Of a stretch of DNA of 64,000 nucleotides, positions 27,501-43,500 are shown in pieces. Location of the stretch: contig OZ176053.1 of NCBI GenBank assembly GCA_964247055.1, forward strand, positions 4,030,001-4,094,000. The letters are read 5' to 3'. A program made the translations under genes and the position numbers. This DNA comes from Paragordius varius (Eukaryota > Nematomorpha). Below the pieces are notes generated by a model. It did no database searches. It was given only the letters and a program-made list of their open reading frames with translations, and had not been told where the DNA came from. Each line of letters opens with the position of its first letter. The stretch's first letter is position 1.

Positions 27501-29609
27501 TAAATCTGAAAAATTGATATTTTACTTAGATAATAATACAAGTAATTTTAGTATTTTTATAGGGTTTATATATGAAAATGATAGTTTCTCATATTTATAT
27601 AATTCTAAGTTCACTAATTCTAGGAAATTTTTGTTCAATTTTTTATTGTAGGTAATATTGCGTAAAGGATGGCATTTATCGCACCAAGCCAGTGAAAAAA
27701 TGGTGAAAGTTATGATGGAATTACAGTCAACCCCTTCACGCTCATGTTTGTTTTGGGGTCGTGAAGGATTTTTAACCATTAGGTTTTTGCTTTCTTTTTT
27801 TACCAAAACATTTATTTTTATTTTAAATCATAGTTGCTTTTTCTATTGTTTAATATTTTTAGTTTTATTAAATTACAGACTTTCCATAATTTATAATATT
27901 TTGGATTATAAAAATCCGATAAATAGTTAAAAGCATCCGTATGTTAAGTTTACTTCTTCCATAACTTTAATACATTGGAGGCTAAACATAAGGGTTTATA
28001 ATTGTATATTTTAATATTTTATAAAATATGGGTATGAGAGCCAATACATTTGGGCAAATTTATTTTAACTATTAAATTCACCGTAATATAAAAAATAAAT
28101 TATAGTTTCCTTGTAAATTATAATAAAATATTTTTTATTTATGTTAAAAATATGCCATTTTTATATTTAGGGATATATTTAAATGGGCGCATCGCTTTAA
28201 TGTTTTGAGTTCAATTAAAAAGTCATCTATGAATGAAATTGTCAATGAATTGATTACAGTTTTACAACACGAATGGGGACATGATATTTTAGCTTACACA
28301 GGTTTTTTATCCTATTAAATTTGAACTCGTTTCAGTTTTGTTTAAAAAATATAAAATTCTATTCTTATTTTATATAGGTTACACACTTATTGCACCAAGA
28401 TGCCGTACTTCGGAAGATTTGAAAATAGTTCATGATATATTTTATAAAACATTTTTTGGTCATGTTTTGAAACGAAACATTAATATAAACCATACTAATG
28501 AAATTCTACAATTAGAGGAAAATCTTTGCAAAAAAGATTCCCATATATTTACATGGGCCCTTAAGTTATGTGAAAGTAGAAAGGAGTTTCGGACATATTT
28601 AAAACATATATATTGGAGTTATGAAACACGAAGAATGTTTTTACTTACGCTTGTCGGATTGATTTTCAATGAATCCATTTTGTTGGTCGGACCCACAGGG
28701 TAAATCTATATACAGGAAAAGATAAAAATATAAGATATTAAAAAGACTAATAATATTTTTTATAAAGGCAACCAACCATATTTTATTTATCCTTATATAA
28801 TGTTTTGGGTTTGCAATATTTTGTTATAAGTTTATATTAACAATTAAGGGTTCAAGACTATTGTTTTTTTATATTACGCTTTGTGTTTATAATATTTATC
28901 TTTCCTCTTTTTTTTTTAAAAATCCTATTTACCTAAAACATTCCTATACTAATTTTAATTCTTTTTCCTCACGTTTCAATGTAATTTTAGATGTGGTAAA
29001 ACTACAGTTGCTCAAATACTTTCCTGTTTGTTTGACCAAATTATGTATACAATTAATTGCCATCAACAAACGGATTCATCCGATTTTATTGGCTCTCTGA
29101 AACCATTTGCTAACAACGAAAATAATATTATTAATATTCCTGATGATAAAAATGGTAACTTATATTTATATTAAATTTTATTTTATTTATATTTTAACCT
29201 TTAGTACATACTATATTAGTTTATTTGTTTCAGTATCTTGGTCCAATTAAACACATACGAAATTCTTTTTAATCAATTTTCTTGGAATCATCCCATAAAC
29301 AAAATTTTTTATTAATATATACCATTTACACTTTAAATTCACCCTTGAACAACTCAAATTTACCCTCAAACAATTCAAATTCACCCTAAAAATAAATTTT
29401 GTGCAGGTTAACATGACTCATCATTAATATAATTTATTTCTTTATTGCATAGGCTATGATTTTTTTCAGTATTTTGTTAATATTAAACGATTTTTCATTT
29501 TTTTGAAATATAAAATAGAGGTCGTCTTTGATAATCAAGATACACCTAATTTAATTTAGGATTTGTTCGAGGGTGTTGAATTGTTCAAGAATAAATTCGA
29601 CTGTAAATG

Positions 29610-29646
<37 letters not shown>

Positions 29647-32600
29647 ATAAGTTATATCCATAACTATTATAATAACTCTTTATTATATAACAACGATAGA
29701 CGATGTCAAACCAATGTTTAAATGGTGTGATGGTCAATTAGTACAGGCTATGAAAAATGGTAAAACACTTTATATCATTTTATTATATATTTTGCAAAAA
29801 TGTAATGTAAAAATTGATCGATAAAATCATAAAACAATCCCACAATACTTATGCTATGTTTTTAGGTGATATGTTATTGTTGGATGAAATATCTCTGGCA
29901 GATAATTCAGTTCTGGAACGATTAAATAGCGTTTTAGAAAAAGATCGCAAATTATCGATTGTAGAGAAAGGACTTGCAGAACATTCCCACAATGTTTCAA
30001 ATAATGGGATAGAAATAACTGCTCATCCATATTTTCATTTGATTGCAACTATGAATCCGGGCGGTGATCATGGGAAAAAAGAGGTTTTTTACTTTTTTGT
30101 AGCTCTATTTTATGTTCGCTAAAGATATTTTGGATATTAATTTTGCCTATTGGGGTTATTCTGACCTCTTTTTATCATAAAAGCAAAACTGGTTAGTATG
30201 GATAAGGTTTAGATCAGGTCTGATTGCTAACATATAAAAAAATTAAATTATGTTAAGTAAGCCATGTCTCTATTAGAATGACAAGAGGTAAAAAATCATG
30301 TATAATATTTACATACTAGCGTAAATCTCGTGCTGCTACGCAGCCCGAGGACGTCCTTCGGACTTCTGGGGGCAGCTTTTTGAAAAAAAGCACAATAAAA
30401 TGATCCACATATGTGGATTATTTCACATTATATAATAGCTATGATCTCATAGGAATTTCAAAACGGGGCATCATACTAATATATAGTTTACTTGGGCGAA
30501 AAATAGATTCAAAAAATTATTTTTATGGACTTTTTTTTGAAAAAATGGCATTTTACGGAGTGACCGGGCAAAAAGAGTGCCTAAATTAAAAAAGCGAGAC
30601 GACTATGTTTGGCTCAATCGCAAATAACTAAACAAAAATATTTGAAACTGAATGGTCCGACACGTTATCCTGAAAATTGTCTCAAAGACACGATTTTTGT
30701 GGACTTCTGTTTTCAAAAAAAGCCCGTTTCACGGGGTGGGCCCGAACTGGGGCCTAATTTAAAAAAGGGCGAAGCTATTGTCTGGGCATTCATTGATTAT
30801 ATTTTTTCGACATTTGCATTTGAATGCGTCTACCGGTTTTCCGGAAACAGATCACAAAGCCAGCATTTTCCATTTTTATAAATATATAGATGAAAAAAAT
30901 AGATTTTAGCTAAATCCCCAATAATTCATTGAAACCAAGTTATATATTTACGATAATATCATGACCCCATGCAAGTATCACAGTCCGTTAAAAGAATGTT
31001 AATTAAAAAATATCTAACGTATACTAAGTAGTTTTAACATAATATTGATACTTATATCCTATCTTTAAAACATAATAATGAAGAAAAAATTGAATTAATA
31101 GTTTTTTTTAGATTATGACTATGTCATTAAAATAGCCTGCAAAACTTTTATTTATAATATTCATAACTACTTTAGCTTTCACCAGCCATTCGAAATAGAT
31201 TTACGGAGATATGGTGTTCTCACGAACAAATTTTTAGCGTTCAAGACTCGTGTCCACAGCCAGATTTTGTCGGTTTCATTGTTCACAATTTGAGAGATTA
31301 CAGTAACTCATTGATAATGAAGCCTGAGCTTTTATTACAATCTATAGCAAAGGCTTATTACCATTTCTTGCATCAACTTGATCAAACAATAAATATGAGG
31401 TTTCTTACGAATATTTTAAAAATTATATTTATCTGGGCATTATTAAGTTTTTCTAAATGAAAAAACGGGAAATTTTGTTCTAAGTATTTGGCCTGATTTT
31501 AACCTCTGTTTTTTAGATGACACAGAATCATAATTTTAAATTCATTTTTTATAATCACATATATCCATTATAAAAAATATTATATTTCAGATGTCTGATA
31601 TTATTCGTCCCAATTTTTTTTGTAATTAGGTATGATTTAACTACTCGAGACATCTTAACCTTAGTCAAATACGTTCAATTGTGTATGGAACAATGCATCT
31701 CTAATGATAAAAACAATAACGATTCTATTAACTCTTCTCCAATATGTGTTGAATATGATAATCTTTTTACAAAATATTCCATCAATACTTACAAGTTTGA
31801 AATGAAACAAATCGTTACTATTCTCTGGGCTTTTTATGATAGCATAAATCTTGCCATTATAAATAAATTGGAAATTATGGGTATATGTTTAGGATTTTAA
31901 TATCTCATTTTATGTAATTTTTATGTTAATACCATGCTTTTTCCTAGGTTTTCTAAACCATTTAAGTACCGACAATATTGAGAAGATGGTAGCAAATGCC
32001 CACAAAATTTTACAAAAATCACTTATTACTCTATGCGATAATATTCTTAAACAAATTTCTGTCACCAATATCAATGTAATTGAATCATTTATCGATAGCC
32101 GTTACCAGGAAGCAATGGTCCATCTTTATGAACGAAACGCTAATAGATTTGGAATATCCCCATATTTTATAAATTATATTGGTATTTATATATCAGAAAT
32201 ATTTTAATATTACATTTTTGCACTTATTTAACAAACAACACATATTTTTGGAAATCTGTGCTATTTTTCATTAATATATTTATTTATATAGATGGAAGCC
32301 GTAATTTGACCCATACAAATTATGTGTTTAATGTTCCAACCACACTCGAAAACATTTATAAAGTTCTTCAGGCATTAACATTATGCAAACCCATACTGTT
32401 AGAAGGTAGGTAAATATGAAGGAGTTATATAGCAATTTTTTATATATTTTAGCGTATAAATGCTATGCATTATCGATTTTTAAATTTAAAATGTCGTTTG
32501 TATACCATTTTTTACGCCTAAATTTTTGTTATGATTTTCGTAGGTTCCCCTGGAGTCGGTAAAACATCTCTAATACAAGCATTGGCATCACTTACAAACA

Positions 32601-35600
32601 ATCATTTAATCCGGATAAATTTATCCGAAAATACTGTATTTTTTTGTTATGAAATATATTGTATTCTCGTTATATTGTAAAAACAATATGGGAGTAAAAT
32701 GATCGTTTACATTGATATGTTAAAATTAGCAATACAAAAATCACATATTTTAGCATGATATGATTATTAATGTGAAACTTATATCCTACCATTTATACTG
32801 ATTACACATTGCCTATTGATACATTACTCAATTATTATATATGCAAGTGCTTTATTTTTATTTTATTAAATTATATTAAGGATGTTTCAGACCTTTTCGG
32901 CTCAAATTTACCCAGCGAAGATGGCACTTTTAAATGGTATGATGGTCCTTTTTTGAAGGCAATCAAGGATAAACACTGGATTCTTATCGATGAGGTTTAA
33001 AATTAATTTTGATGTGCAATCATCTCTAGAAAAAAACATGGATCTTTATATGCAAAAATAGTGCCCTTAAAAATATAGATACAATTAAATTTTAATTAAA
33101 TATTAAATGTCTGAATAAGAATAATAATAATGGTCAAATTTTTATTTATCATATTTTGTTTATTGGGAGAGTTAGAATACTAACAAACTAGTAAATTTTT
33201 GACGATCGAGGGGTCATTTGTATGTTTATCAATGTTAATATTATATTTTCCCAATTAATTTATGTTTTTTACGCTGAAATTGAATAAGGATAAATCTTGG
33301 TTTAAGTTCTTGTAATGCATACTAAATTATTTCATTATTATGGTATAGCTAAATCTAGCCTCTCAACCCGTTTTGGAAGCCATTAATTCAGTTTTAGATC
33401 ACAGAGGCATTTTAAACATACCAGAGTTGGGGAATAAGCAATTCCCATTAGACAAAGAGAAAACGTTTATTTTTGGATGTCAAAATCCGCATCACCAAGG
33501 CGGTAATCGAAAAATGCTTCCAAAATCTTTCCTTAATCGTTTCATACATGTAATTATTAGCTTTCATATTTACCTTTTTCGAAGACCCTTTTTTTGCTAA
33601 AATATAATCATATAATAATTACTTTAAAATATTTTAAATATTTTTAGCGAAAATTATAACTTAACAATGACATATACTAATTTTGGTTAAAATATAATGT
33701 TTGTTAATCATTACGTTTTTTTTATTTTTTATAAATTAATCTTACGCAAGAGCCGATATATCCATTTTAAATTTTTGTATAAATATGATTATCGAATTTT
33801 TCATTTATTCTTTAGGTATATGTACATGAATTAACCAAGGTGGATTATATAGCAGTACTTCAACACAACTATCCTATGTTATCTCTACAACTTATTAAGT
33901 TTATGGTTGAAATGAATTTCAAGGTATATATATCATATGATGAGTTTTCGTTAAAAATTCGGTTCTAATATGTTTAATTTATTTTGTATGTCATAGGTCA
34001 AAGAATATTTGGCACAAGAAAAAACCCACGTTCATAAATGGGAATTTAATATACGTGATATAATGCGATGGGCATCCTTGATTGATGTTGTAATATTTTT
34101 TTCTATAATTTGTTTTTTTCTAATTTTAGTTTTATCCATGTTTAAGTTAAATAAAAAAAATTTCTATTATACATATTAACAGTATTTGACTTTACATAAT
34201 ACTTTTTGAAATCCAAACAGCTTAATATTTGACTTTGTGTTTAAACCTACATAAATAGTATTCTATAATAATGTAAATTTTTTTGTAGGATCCCAATTAT
34301 ACCTGCATTTCCAACATATACAACGGCTTTGAATTAATATACCTTGCACGACTAGATAATGCGGATTCACAAACTTATCTACAAAGCTTATTTTACCACC
34401 AAATTCATACATTAAATTCTTCAACAATGAATGGCCAAATTGATAAAATGTTACTCCTAAATAATGGTCATATCTCGGTGCCTTTCACTTTTACATATTT
34501 ATTGAGGCCTGAAAACCAAATGGTTTTACAGTTAGGAAGCGCATTTCTACCTGTTGAATCTGATGATAGCACCTTGAATATTTCTGATATTCAAAATTTT
34601 CAACAAAATATTTTGGAAAGCGGAAAAGAAATAATTCTTACATTAATACCCGGTCAGATGAAGGCACTTGAATGGTGTGCACAAATTTTAGCTCATAATT
34701 GGATGCCTATTTTGGTAATTTTATTATAATAGAATATAAAATAAAATTTATGATTAATGTCATTGTTTTATAAAATAACCAACAAGTAAGACTATAAAGA
34801 TACAAATAATGGTTACACCTGACTTTAATATTCAAAAAATTGTCAGTTTTAATATTCTATTGTTTTATTATTTGGTTGAAAAATATTATATTTGAAGTTA
34901 CATTTTATTGGTTTTGTTGTAAATGACTGTATTCATAAGCGGTTAGACTGGTATTTTTGAGCGTTTAAAAACTTGGTCTTATACCATATTTTAATCATAA
35001 GTCTCATTTTCCAATTTTAAAATATTCTATAGTTTATTAATAATAAAAAATTATTTTTTTAGGTGGGAGATAGCAGCACAGGGAAAAAAAGTTTAGTTGA
35101 ATTGTTGGCCAATATGACTAAAAACAATCTTGTCACCATATCTCTTACTCCAAGCTCGGACACTACTGATTTAATTGGGCATTACACACAGGTAATGATT
35201 GATAAAATTATAAAATCGTGTACAATAAGGAAAAAATCTTCAAAAATTGTAGGCTAATTTCCCCCTTATTGGAAAACAAACTTTTAATAGATTTATTTCT
35301 AATTATAAAATATACAAAGATTATTTTGGCTATAATTATATATATTAACTTGCTTGACTGATTGATTTGAGTTACTATCATAAAAATTTTTACATTTTAA
35401 AACTATCTATATGAAATAATATTGTTTGTATCCCCATATGATAAATTTTATAGTTTATAATTTTGTTTATTTAGGAAGATCATTTGAAAGTTTTAAGCGA
35501 TATCATTATCGGGTTACAAAGTATATTAGGTATAATCAAAAGTAACAAAACACCCAATATTACGCAAGATTGCCTGCTTAAAATTGACAAACATCAAAAA

Positions 35601-37498
35601 TCGCTTGAATATTTTTTCCTACAAAGTATTATTACAATGTTTTAAAATAAAATTTTAGTCTTGAAAGATTTCAAAGAATATTCCAATGATTATACCTGCA
35701 TTCAAATTGTTTTTGAATGGTTAAACACTATCGAATTTAACACTAACAAAGATGAAATTGGCGATAAAATAAATTGTTTAAAAAATAAATTTTTGTCAAT
35801 CCAACAATCCTTTTTGGAACCAGCCAATACTAATTTATCTCACGAACAAAATGATGCGGTCAACAAAAAACATCAAATCAATTTTGTGTGGGAAAATAGT
35901 TTATTTCTTCAAGCCCTTGAGCGTGGTGATTGGATACTTATCGAAAATGCCAATCTTTGCAAGTATTTAATAGTATTTTTTTATTAAAAATTATACTTGT
36001 GAAAATGATTATTACCATATATATTTGATAACAAACAATCTGTTTTATATATATATATAGTTAGGTTTTAAATCTTTTACAAAAAATTTTATTGCTTTAT
36101 AATTATAAATATTTAGAAATATCTATAAATATGTGTATAGCAATTGCCAATAAATAAATCATAACAAAGAACAAAACAAAACAGAGTTAAAATAAAATGT
36201 TATTAAATTTTCTTGTTGTTAATTAGTGCATCTGTTTTGGATCGCATTATGCCACTGTTTGAATCATTAGAAGCTAACACATTAGAGGTACCAGAACGAG
36301 GCCTTGTGAAATCTGATACATCTTACAATGTTTTTACCGTTAAAAAACACCCAAATACACGGTAAAATTATATTAAACTCATTGAAAGTTTACATTGATA
36401 TTATAGAATCTTATACTCCAGTGTATAAATGGAATGAATATTAATAGTCAAAAGAAAAATGTTAAAATAAATTTACCAAACACATATTTATTTTGTTGTC
36501 AATAACCATTATTTTATTATATATGCAATTATAATTCAGCAAAAATTGTATAAATTTATTATAATATTTCGATTACTACAAGTAATCTTTGTCAAACGTA
36601 AAAAATAAAATTAAAATATAAACTAATTTTATTTTCATTTAATGACAGAATCATACTATCCCTTAATCTTCGTAATGGACCCCTTTCCCGAGCCATGTAT
36701 AATAGAGGAATTGAAATTAATTTGGACAATTTTGCATTGGTATATTTTATTACATACAACATGTAAAAAAACTACTTAATAATAATTGATCTAGTTTTTT
36801 AAATTAAAATTTATATATTTATAGACAAGAGAAGATTTTTTGCAAATATGTTATGGATATAAGCTACCTAAACATACCATTGATATTATTATTGCTATTT
36901 TTGAGCATGTGTGCCAAATAAATACTCCAATTATCCCAGGTATCCATACTAATAATTTTGTCATTTTCATCTTTTTATGCATAAAACTTAAATATTTTTT
37001 AATTATGCTGTTTTTCATTAATAACTACTATATTTTTTATTATGAATTTTCTGAAAAATGTTGTTTTTGAATAAAAAATTTATTTATACGTAAAAGTGTT
37101 GTTTATGGATTCTTTTTTTTAAATAAAATATTTATAAATAAATTAATTTTCCTTATAAAAAAAGTTTTTATCTTTGATTAAAACCCATTTGAAAAAGTAT
37201 ATTTATCTATAAAATTATCATTCTAATTTATAGAGAATCAATATAGCTACTCTGATATGATTCCCATAGTTAAATGTTTACACCCTATAAAAAAAATCTC
37301 TGTGGAAGAAATTATTCAAATTTTTAAACACCAAATGAAATTTTCCATCGATGTAATTTTATCATCTTTACTTATGTTACCTCATTTTAAAATTGATTTT
37401 AATAAAATTATTTATTTTAATTTTTCTAGTTTATAAAAATTACGGTTTTTGAAATGAATCCAAATAAAACTTAATTTTAATCAAGTATTATTAATACT

Positions 37499-37529
<31 letters not shown>

Positions 37530-40500
37530 TCGATATTGTGGAGGTCCTAAAAATTATGGTGCAAAATGATAATATTAATAATTCTGATAATGTTCCTCCA
37601 AACAATATTGTTTTATTCAATACTCTACCCTGCCTTATGAAATATTTAAGGACCGAATGTATTAATCGAGATTTAAAGATATCTATGGCTTCATACATGA
37701 ATGCTCGTAATTGGAATATTTTACAACATTTGTTAAATATTAATATACAACCGTTTGATATATGCACAGGTTAATATATTTAATCACCTTTTAAAATTAA
37801 ATTTATTGGAATTTTTATTAAATTTTAATTGAGTTTCATGAAAGATTCTTGGTAAAAGTTGAGATTTAGGGAAAATTAAGAATTTATTAATACGCATCCC
37901 TAGCTTTTGGGAAAATTATGAGTAACGGTATATTATGCTTAAATGTTTTTAATTATTTTGTTCAACAGTAAATGTTTTAAAGAATTTGGATAAGGGACAA
38001 AACTATTAATTTTTATATGTTCTAAGTTGTTGTTTTTTGGATTACGCATTAATTATAATTCTATATTAATTTCATACAGTGTGTCTATAAACATGATTTA
38101 ATTCATTTTTTACAATAATAAACTTAATCTAATATTCCTCTATAGAGGCTCAAAATACTGAATTTACAGACATAACTGATGTTCACAGCAATCCTTTTAT
38201 ATGCAATAGTAAATCATTCATAGTATCTATCCTTCCTGATGTTTTTACTGGTTGCATATCATGCATACCTTTTGATGTCAACGAAAATCTTGATGAAAAA
38301 ATTGAAAAAATAACTACATTTTTAACACATTTTTTGACAAATGAACCATATGATTCTTCCTTATTTAAATCTTTCCTTGCTGATTACGGTATGGAGGATT
38401 TTAGGTTTTTCTCAACACAATCAATTTTTCACGCCAAAGACTTTGATGGGAATTTTGACAAAGTTTTAATGGAGTATCAAAAGACATTTTGCGATCTTGA
38501 TAGCAGATGGAATTATTATGCACACCTTAAGTTTGTATCAAGCCAAGGATCTGAAAAATCTCAAAAATTATTGAATTCCTTAAATTGGTAAGCTTATTTT
38601 AATATTTTTTCAATTTTTATAGCATATTATTTGTTGAATGTTGAACTTCGTCATTAGATTTTAAATAAATTTTGGAGGGTAAGTTATATTAAATAAAAGA
38701 ATTATCAACATTTATAGTTATACAGTAAATATATTTTATCATTTTTATGTATATTTCGCATCACACTTATGTCAAAAATAAAAATCTTGTGTTGTTTATA
38801 GTTTAATAAATAATTTTTATCCAATTTAGGAGTATAGCGTCTTAACTAAACTTTATTTCACCGCGGATTTGCAGTAGCGTATATAAAAAACAACAAATGA
38901 TTAAAATTATTTTTTCCCAATATTTTAACTTTATAGTTGTGTTTATATTTTTATGGACAAACATTTATCATACCATACGCTACTGATATAACATATTTTC
39001 AATGTAGGTTGAATCTGATGAAAGAAACTTTTATATTGAAACATTTCCTTACAATGGAAATCAAATATACATCATCTTTGGCTGTTTCAAGCAAAATATT
39101 TGACACACTTGAATGCATCATCCAATATATTAAATCCTTACCACCATTAGATATGACTGATTTATTATATACTAAAGTGAGTTACAGTTTAATAACCATA
39201 ACTCTCTAACTACCAGATGTAAACGGCTTTTTATCATTTCAGAATTTAGGTTTAAATATTATTGACACTTTTTTGTTTATTAATACTTTACGAGTGGATA
39301 TGCTTAAATTATACCTCATATAAAACAATTGAAATTTTTATTTAGTCATATATATATTTTTTTATTTTGTCTTTCTTTAGATATATGAATACCTGTGGAA
39401 ATTAATTTATTTTGCTCAATTCCTGAATAATTTACCCAAAACTCCTAGTGTGCCTTGTGATATCTTTAATAATGATGATACGGAAGCGATATATAATATA
39501 ATTATCTATTACACTTTAAACAAATTATTCTCATCTGCCGGTTTGAAACAAACCATAACTCTTATAGATCATGAGAAACATTTACACAATTTGTTTAACG
39601 TTTTCGTTGCAAATTGTAACAATCTCATGAACTTTTCAACGTTTGATTTCGATAAAATGCAAAATTTTATGAAGGCATATCATAAAATATGGGATTTATT
39701 TGGAATCACTTATCCGGACAATAAAATGACAATTAAAGAACTTACCTTCCCCAAATATGCTACAGATATTTCTACAATATCTAATTTTGATTATTTTACC
39801 CACCAAAATTCACCCCAAAACATTGAAAAGCCATTAAACATTACATCTATTGGTTGCAACCTAATACATTGTTTCAATGTTGTGAAAAAAGAAAATCTAA
39901 TATTTTCGGATCTCTTAAATGGATTTATATCCCACGTTAATGCCCATTCCAAATCATCCAAACTTGTGACATCTAAATACGATTATTTCCTTAAAAACCT
40001 TCAAATACCTGACACGAAACTGTTACATTTAAGGTAACTAACTAATTATATTATTTTTTTTAATTAATTTACTTTTTTGGTTCAATAGAATTTTGTTCAA
40101 TTTTTTAAAAGTTAAAAGGTAGTAAGTAATAAAGTTTTTAACCCTTTTCATTATTATTATTAACATTTCTTAATTAACATGTTATGTTTTTTATAGTCAA
40201 CCTACATCAGACCATATTAAATCCAACATTCTAATGGGCCTTAAATTGTTTTCAGATAATTCTTTGGATGATTCAAATTTGGCTACCCATTATCTACCCA
40301 ATCATGAATGTGCACAATGCTATAATGCCAATATTTTATTCATTGTTCATCGTTTAAAAACTCTTTTCCCAAATAATAATAATAATGATGATATAGATAA
40401 TTTAAATGATTTAATATTTCAAAATGTCAATTCTGTTAATACGAATTATGCCTCTTTGATAAATCATATATTAAACTTTTTGACTTCATACATTTTATTG

Positions 40501-43500
40501 CACAATTTAATGCCTACCAATCTTATAATGGATCCCGAATTATACAGATTATATGATGGATACTTGGAACAAGCACAGGTTAACATTTTTATTTTTTGCA
40601 AATGGTAAAATTAAATAAATAACACTATAATTTTATCATATAATTTATTTCAATTCCGTTACGAAACAGTATAATTTTATATAAAACATATTTTTAATAA
40701 TCATATATGATGGATGTTAATGATTTACTTAATTAAGCACGTGTTTTTTTTCGGCGCTAAATTATTCATTTTAACAGTCATTAACTAATATTTTTTTCAA
40801 ATATTTATATTTATTTTATGTGTACAAAATTTTAGTTAAACAATTTATTTATTTGTAATATTAGGCACATTCAATCACAACTCAAATTTCAATCCTATCC
40901 TCTTACCATAAACTTACCAATTTGCGGTTATCCAATGCAATACATTTTAATGATGAACAAATAATAAGCCAACAATTAATTGACGCTTACGTTAAACTTG
41001 AGCATTTACATCCAAAAATTTGTCATTTGAAAAGTAAATATTTACATTACAATGAACTGTATATTCAATCATCTTCTGAAGATTCAATGGTTATTGATGC
41101 TCTAACAAGTACATTGGATAAAAATGTATTTTTTATTCTGCTAAATTATATATTAATATTGAATTTATATTTTGGTATAATTTATAATCAGTTTTATATG
41201 CATATAAAAATAGTTCTGGTTTGTGGTTTTTATAATTTATCCACTTATTTAATGAGTTTTTTATAGATAGTAATTGGTTAGGCATTTTTTCTCAAATTAT
41301 TAACTAGGTTTTTTTAATTATATTAGGATTTGGGTTTTAACCCCAATTTTCGTAGTACCATTTTATATAAAATATTTATATTTATACATAGTTTCCAATT
41401 TTCCAACAAGAAATATCAAATTTTATGACACGCATGATGGATAACAGTACCATCCTTTCCATAACATTATCCATATTAACTGTAATTAATAATATGTCCA
41501 CGAAAATCAATGCTATACAATCCGCTACACAAATACGGAACACTTTAAAATCCTTGGTTGATAATATTGGATGTTTTTTGATTAAATTCTGTCAAAAACA
41601 TACCAATTTTGATCTAATTTGGTTACCATTTATTAATCAACTATCTAGGGTAAAAATGATTATTTTTATTTTATTACCCATAAATTAATTTATGTTTTAT
41701 CATTTTTTGCGCGTTTTTAGGTTAAAACTGAATTAGAAATTTTATCCTTTAACATTGGGTATATATGTGCAGCAACGATCGATCCACATTTAAAAGTTAT
41801 ATTATTAGATTTTTATTTAACTATTTTTGTTTATTTTTTTATTAATAATATAAAGTTGAATGATTCCAATTTCAATATTCATTAACACCATAAATCACTA
41901 TAAACGTAATATAGATTTAAATTAAGATTTTAGTTTTTTTATATTAACACGTTTTAGAATCCAAATTGTGATTTACCTTTCGAATATTTTGACACTGTGT
42001 GTGGGGAAGTCATGTATTTGCCTTATAAAGTCATTAATAAACGGCAAAATACGACATTATCAAAATTAATCGTCAATCTACCATCATGTGAATATGCCAA
42101 AACAATACTACAAGATATGCGTGAAACACTTGTTACATTAAAAAAGGCATCTGAACAAAACTCATCTTCAAATGTTTCATACAAAACGTTGATTGCCTTT
42201 TTTAAAATACTAAGGTATTGTCAAACTTCTTAACTTAAAACTTATATATTTATATTTAGATTATACTTATTTTCAAACATAGATTATGCTTTTAAAAATG
42301 TTACCTATTAGCGTATCGAAAAAATTAAAATTCCTTAGACCCTTTGTTTTATCTTTAACCTCATATTAAAAATCTAATATACCTATTTTTTATTTTTTTA
42401 TTTTTCCAGACAACATTACGCATGCCTATTATCAATTTGGGCCGTCTACCATAATATAAACACAATAACTTCACAGTATTTAAACGCATCATTAAAATCG
42501 CTTTTACATGAACTATGGAGTATGTATTTAACAGTTTGGGATTCTGTATATTCACTAATTTCAATATATTACAATGGCCAAGGGACTAATTTTAATCCTG
42601 ATACAGAATTATGGTTCAATATTGTGATCAAGCAAAACAGTAATTTATTAATTTTTTTGGAAAAAAAAACATATTGTAATAAAGACAATACGTAAAAAGT
42701 AAAAGGAAAAATTTTCATTTTATGTATAATGATAAACAATATTCTTTAAACCTTGATTAATTTTAAAATGATATATCGCTAGGTTGCAAAAAGGCTAGTG
42801 ATGTTAATTGGTACCACACAATTTTAAATCACAATTGTAATTTAGGTTATATAGAAAAATTGGGATTCAAAAAATATTGTTTTTATAAAAACATATAAAT
42901 ATTTTATTTTTTAGGTTGTCTTTATAATTTTTATTGCATTCACCGTTTATATCATAATATATCCGATTAATTCTTAAATTTATTTTACCAAAAAAATAAT
43001 TTTATGTGAAATTTGGTTGCAAATTTATTTATCTTATATTCAAAATATCTAAATAATAGATAAGGAAACTGACCCAACAATACTTTATGACGTATTGCAA
43101 AATATAGGCGATGATGAAATCAAAGATGCCAATACACAGGTATAAATAAGTTTAATTTTTATAATCGTTTTTACATAATATTTAAATAATTAAATAAATA
43201 CAGTCATGTATCCTTTATTAAATATTTATTTTTTTTGTTAAATGGGTATAAATATTTGAGTAAAGAATGGAAATAACAAGAGCTTTTTAGTCATCTTTGC
43301 TTTTTTTGATGAATATGATATTGTTAATACCATAGAGCCTTGTTTTTTTCATTCTTAAACGAGTATTACCCATTTACCTAAAGAAAATAGATTCTGATAA
43401 AGTAAAGAATACATGATAAATTCAAATATAGAAACATCAAAATACGAATGATGATGACATGTTTTCGTCCACAGAACTCCAATCTAAACACCTTTTAAAG

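Noticed and set aside
30609-30881. 90-codon ORF in the GC-richer intron element
   Set aside because: It crosses the diverged tandem repeat, has no family match and is better explained by the higher GC content.
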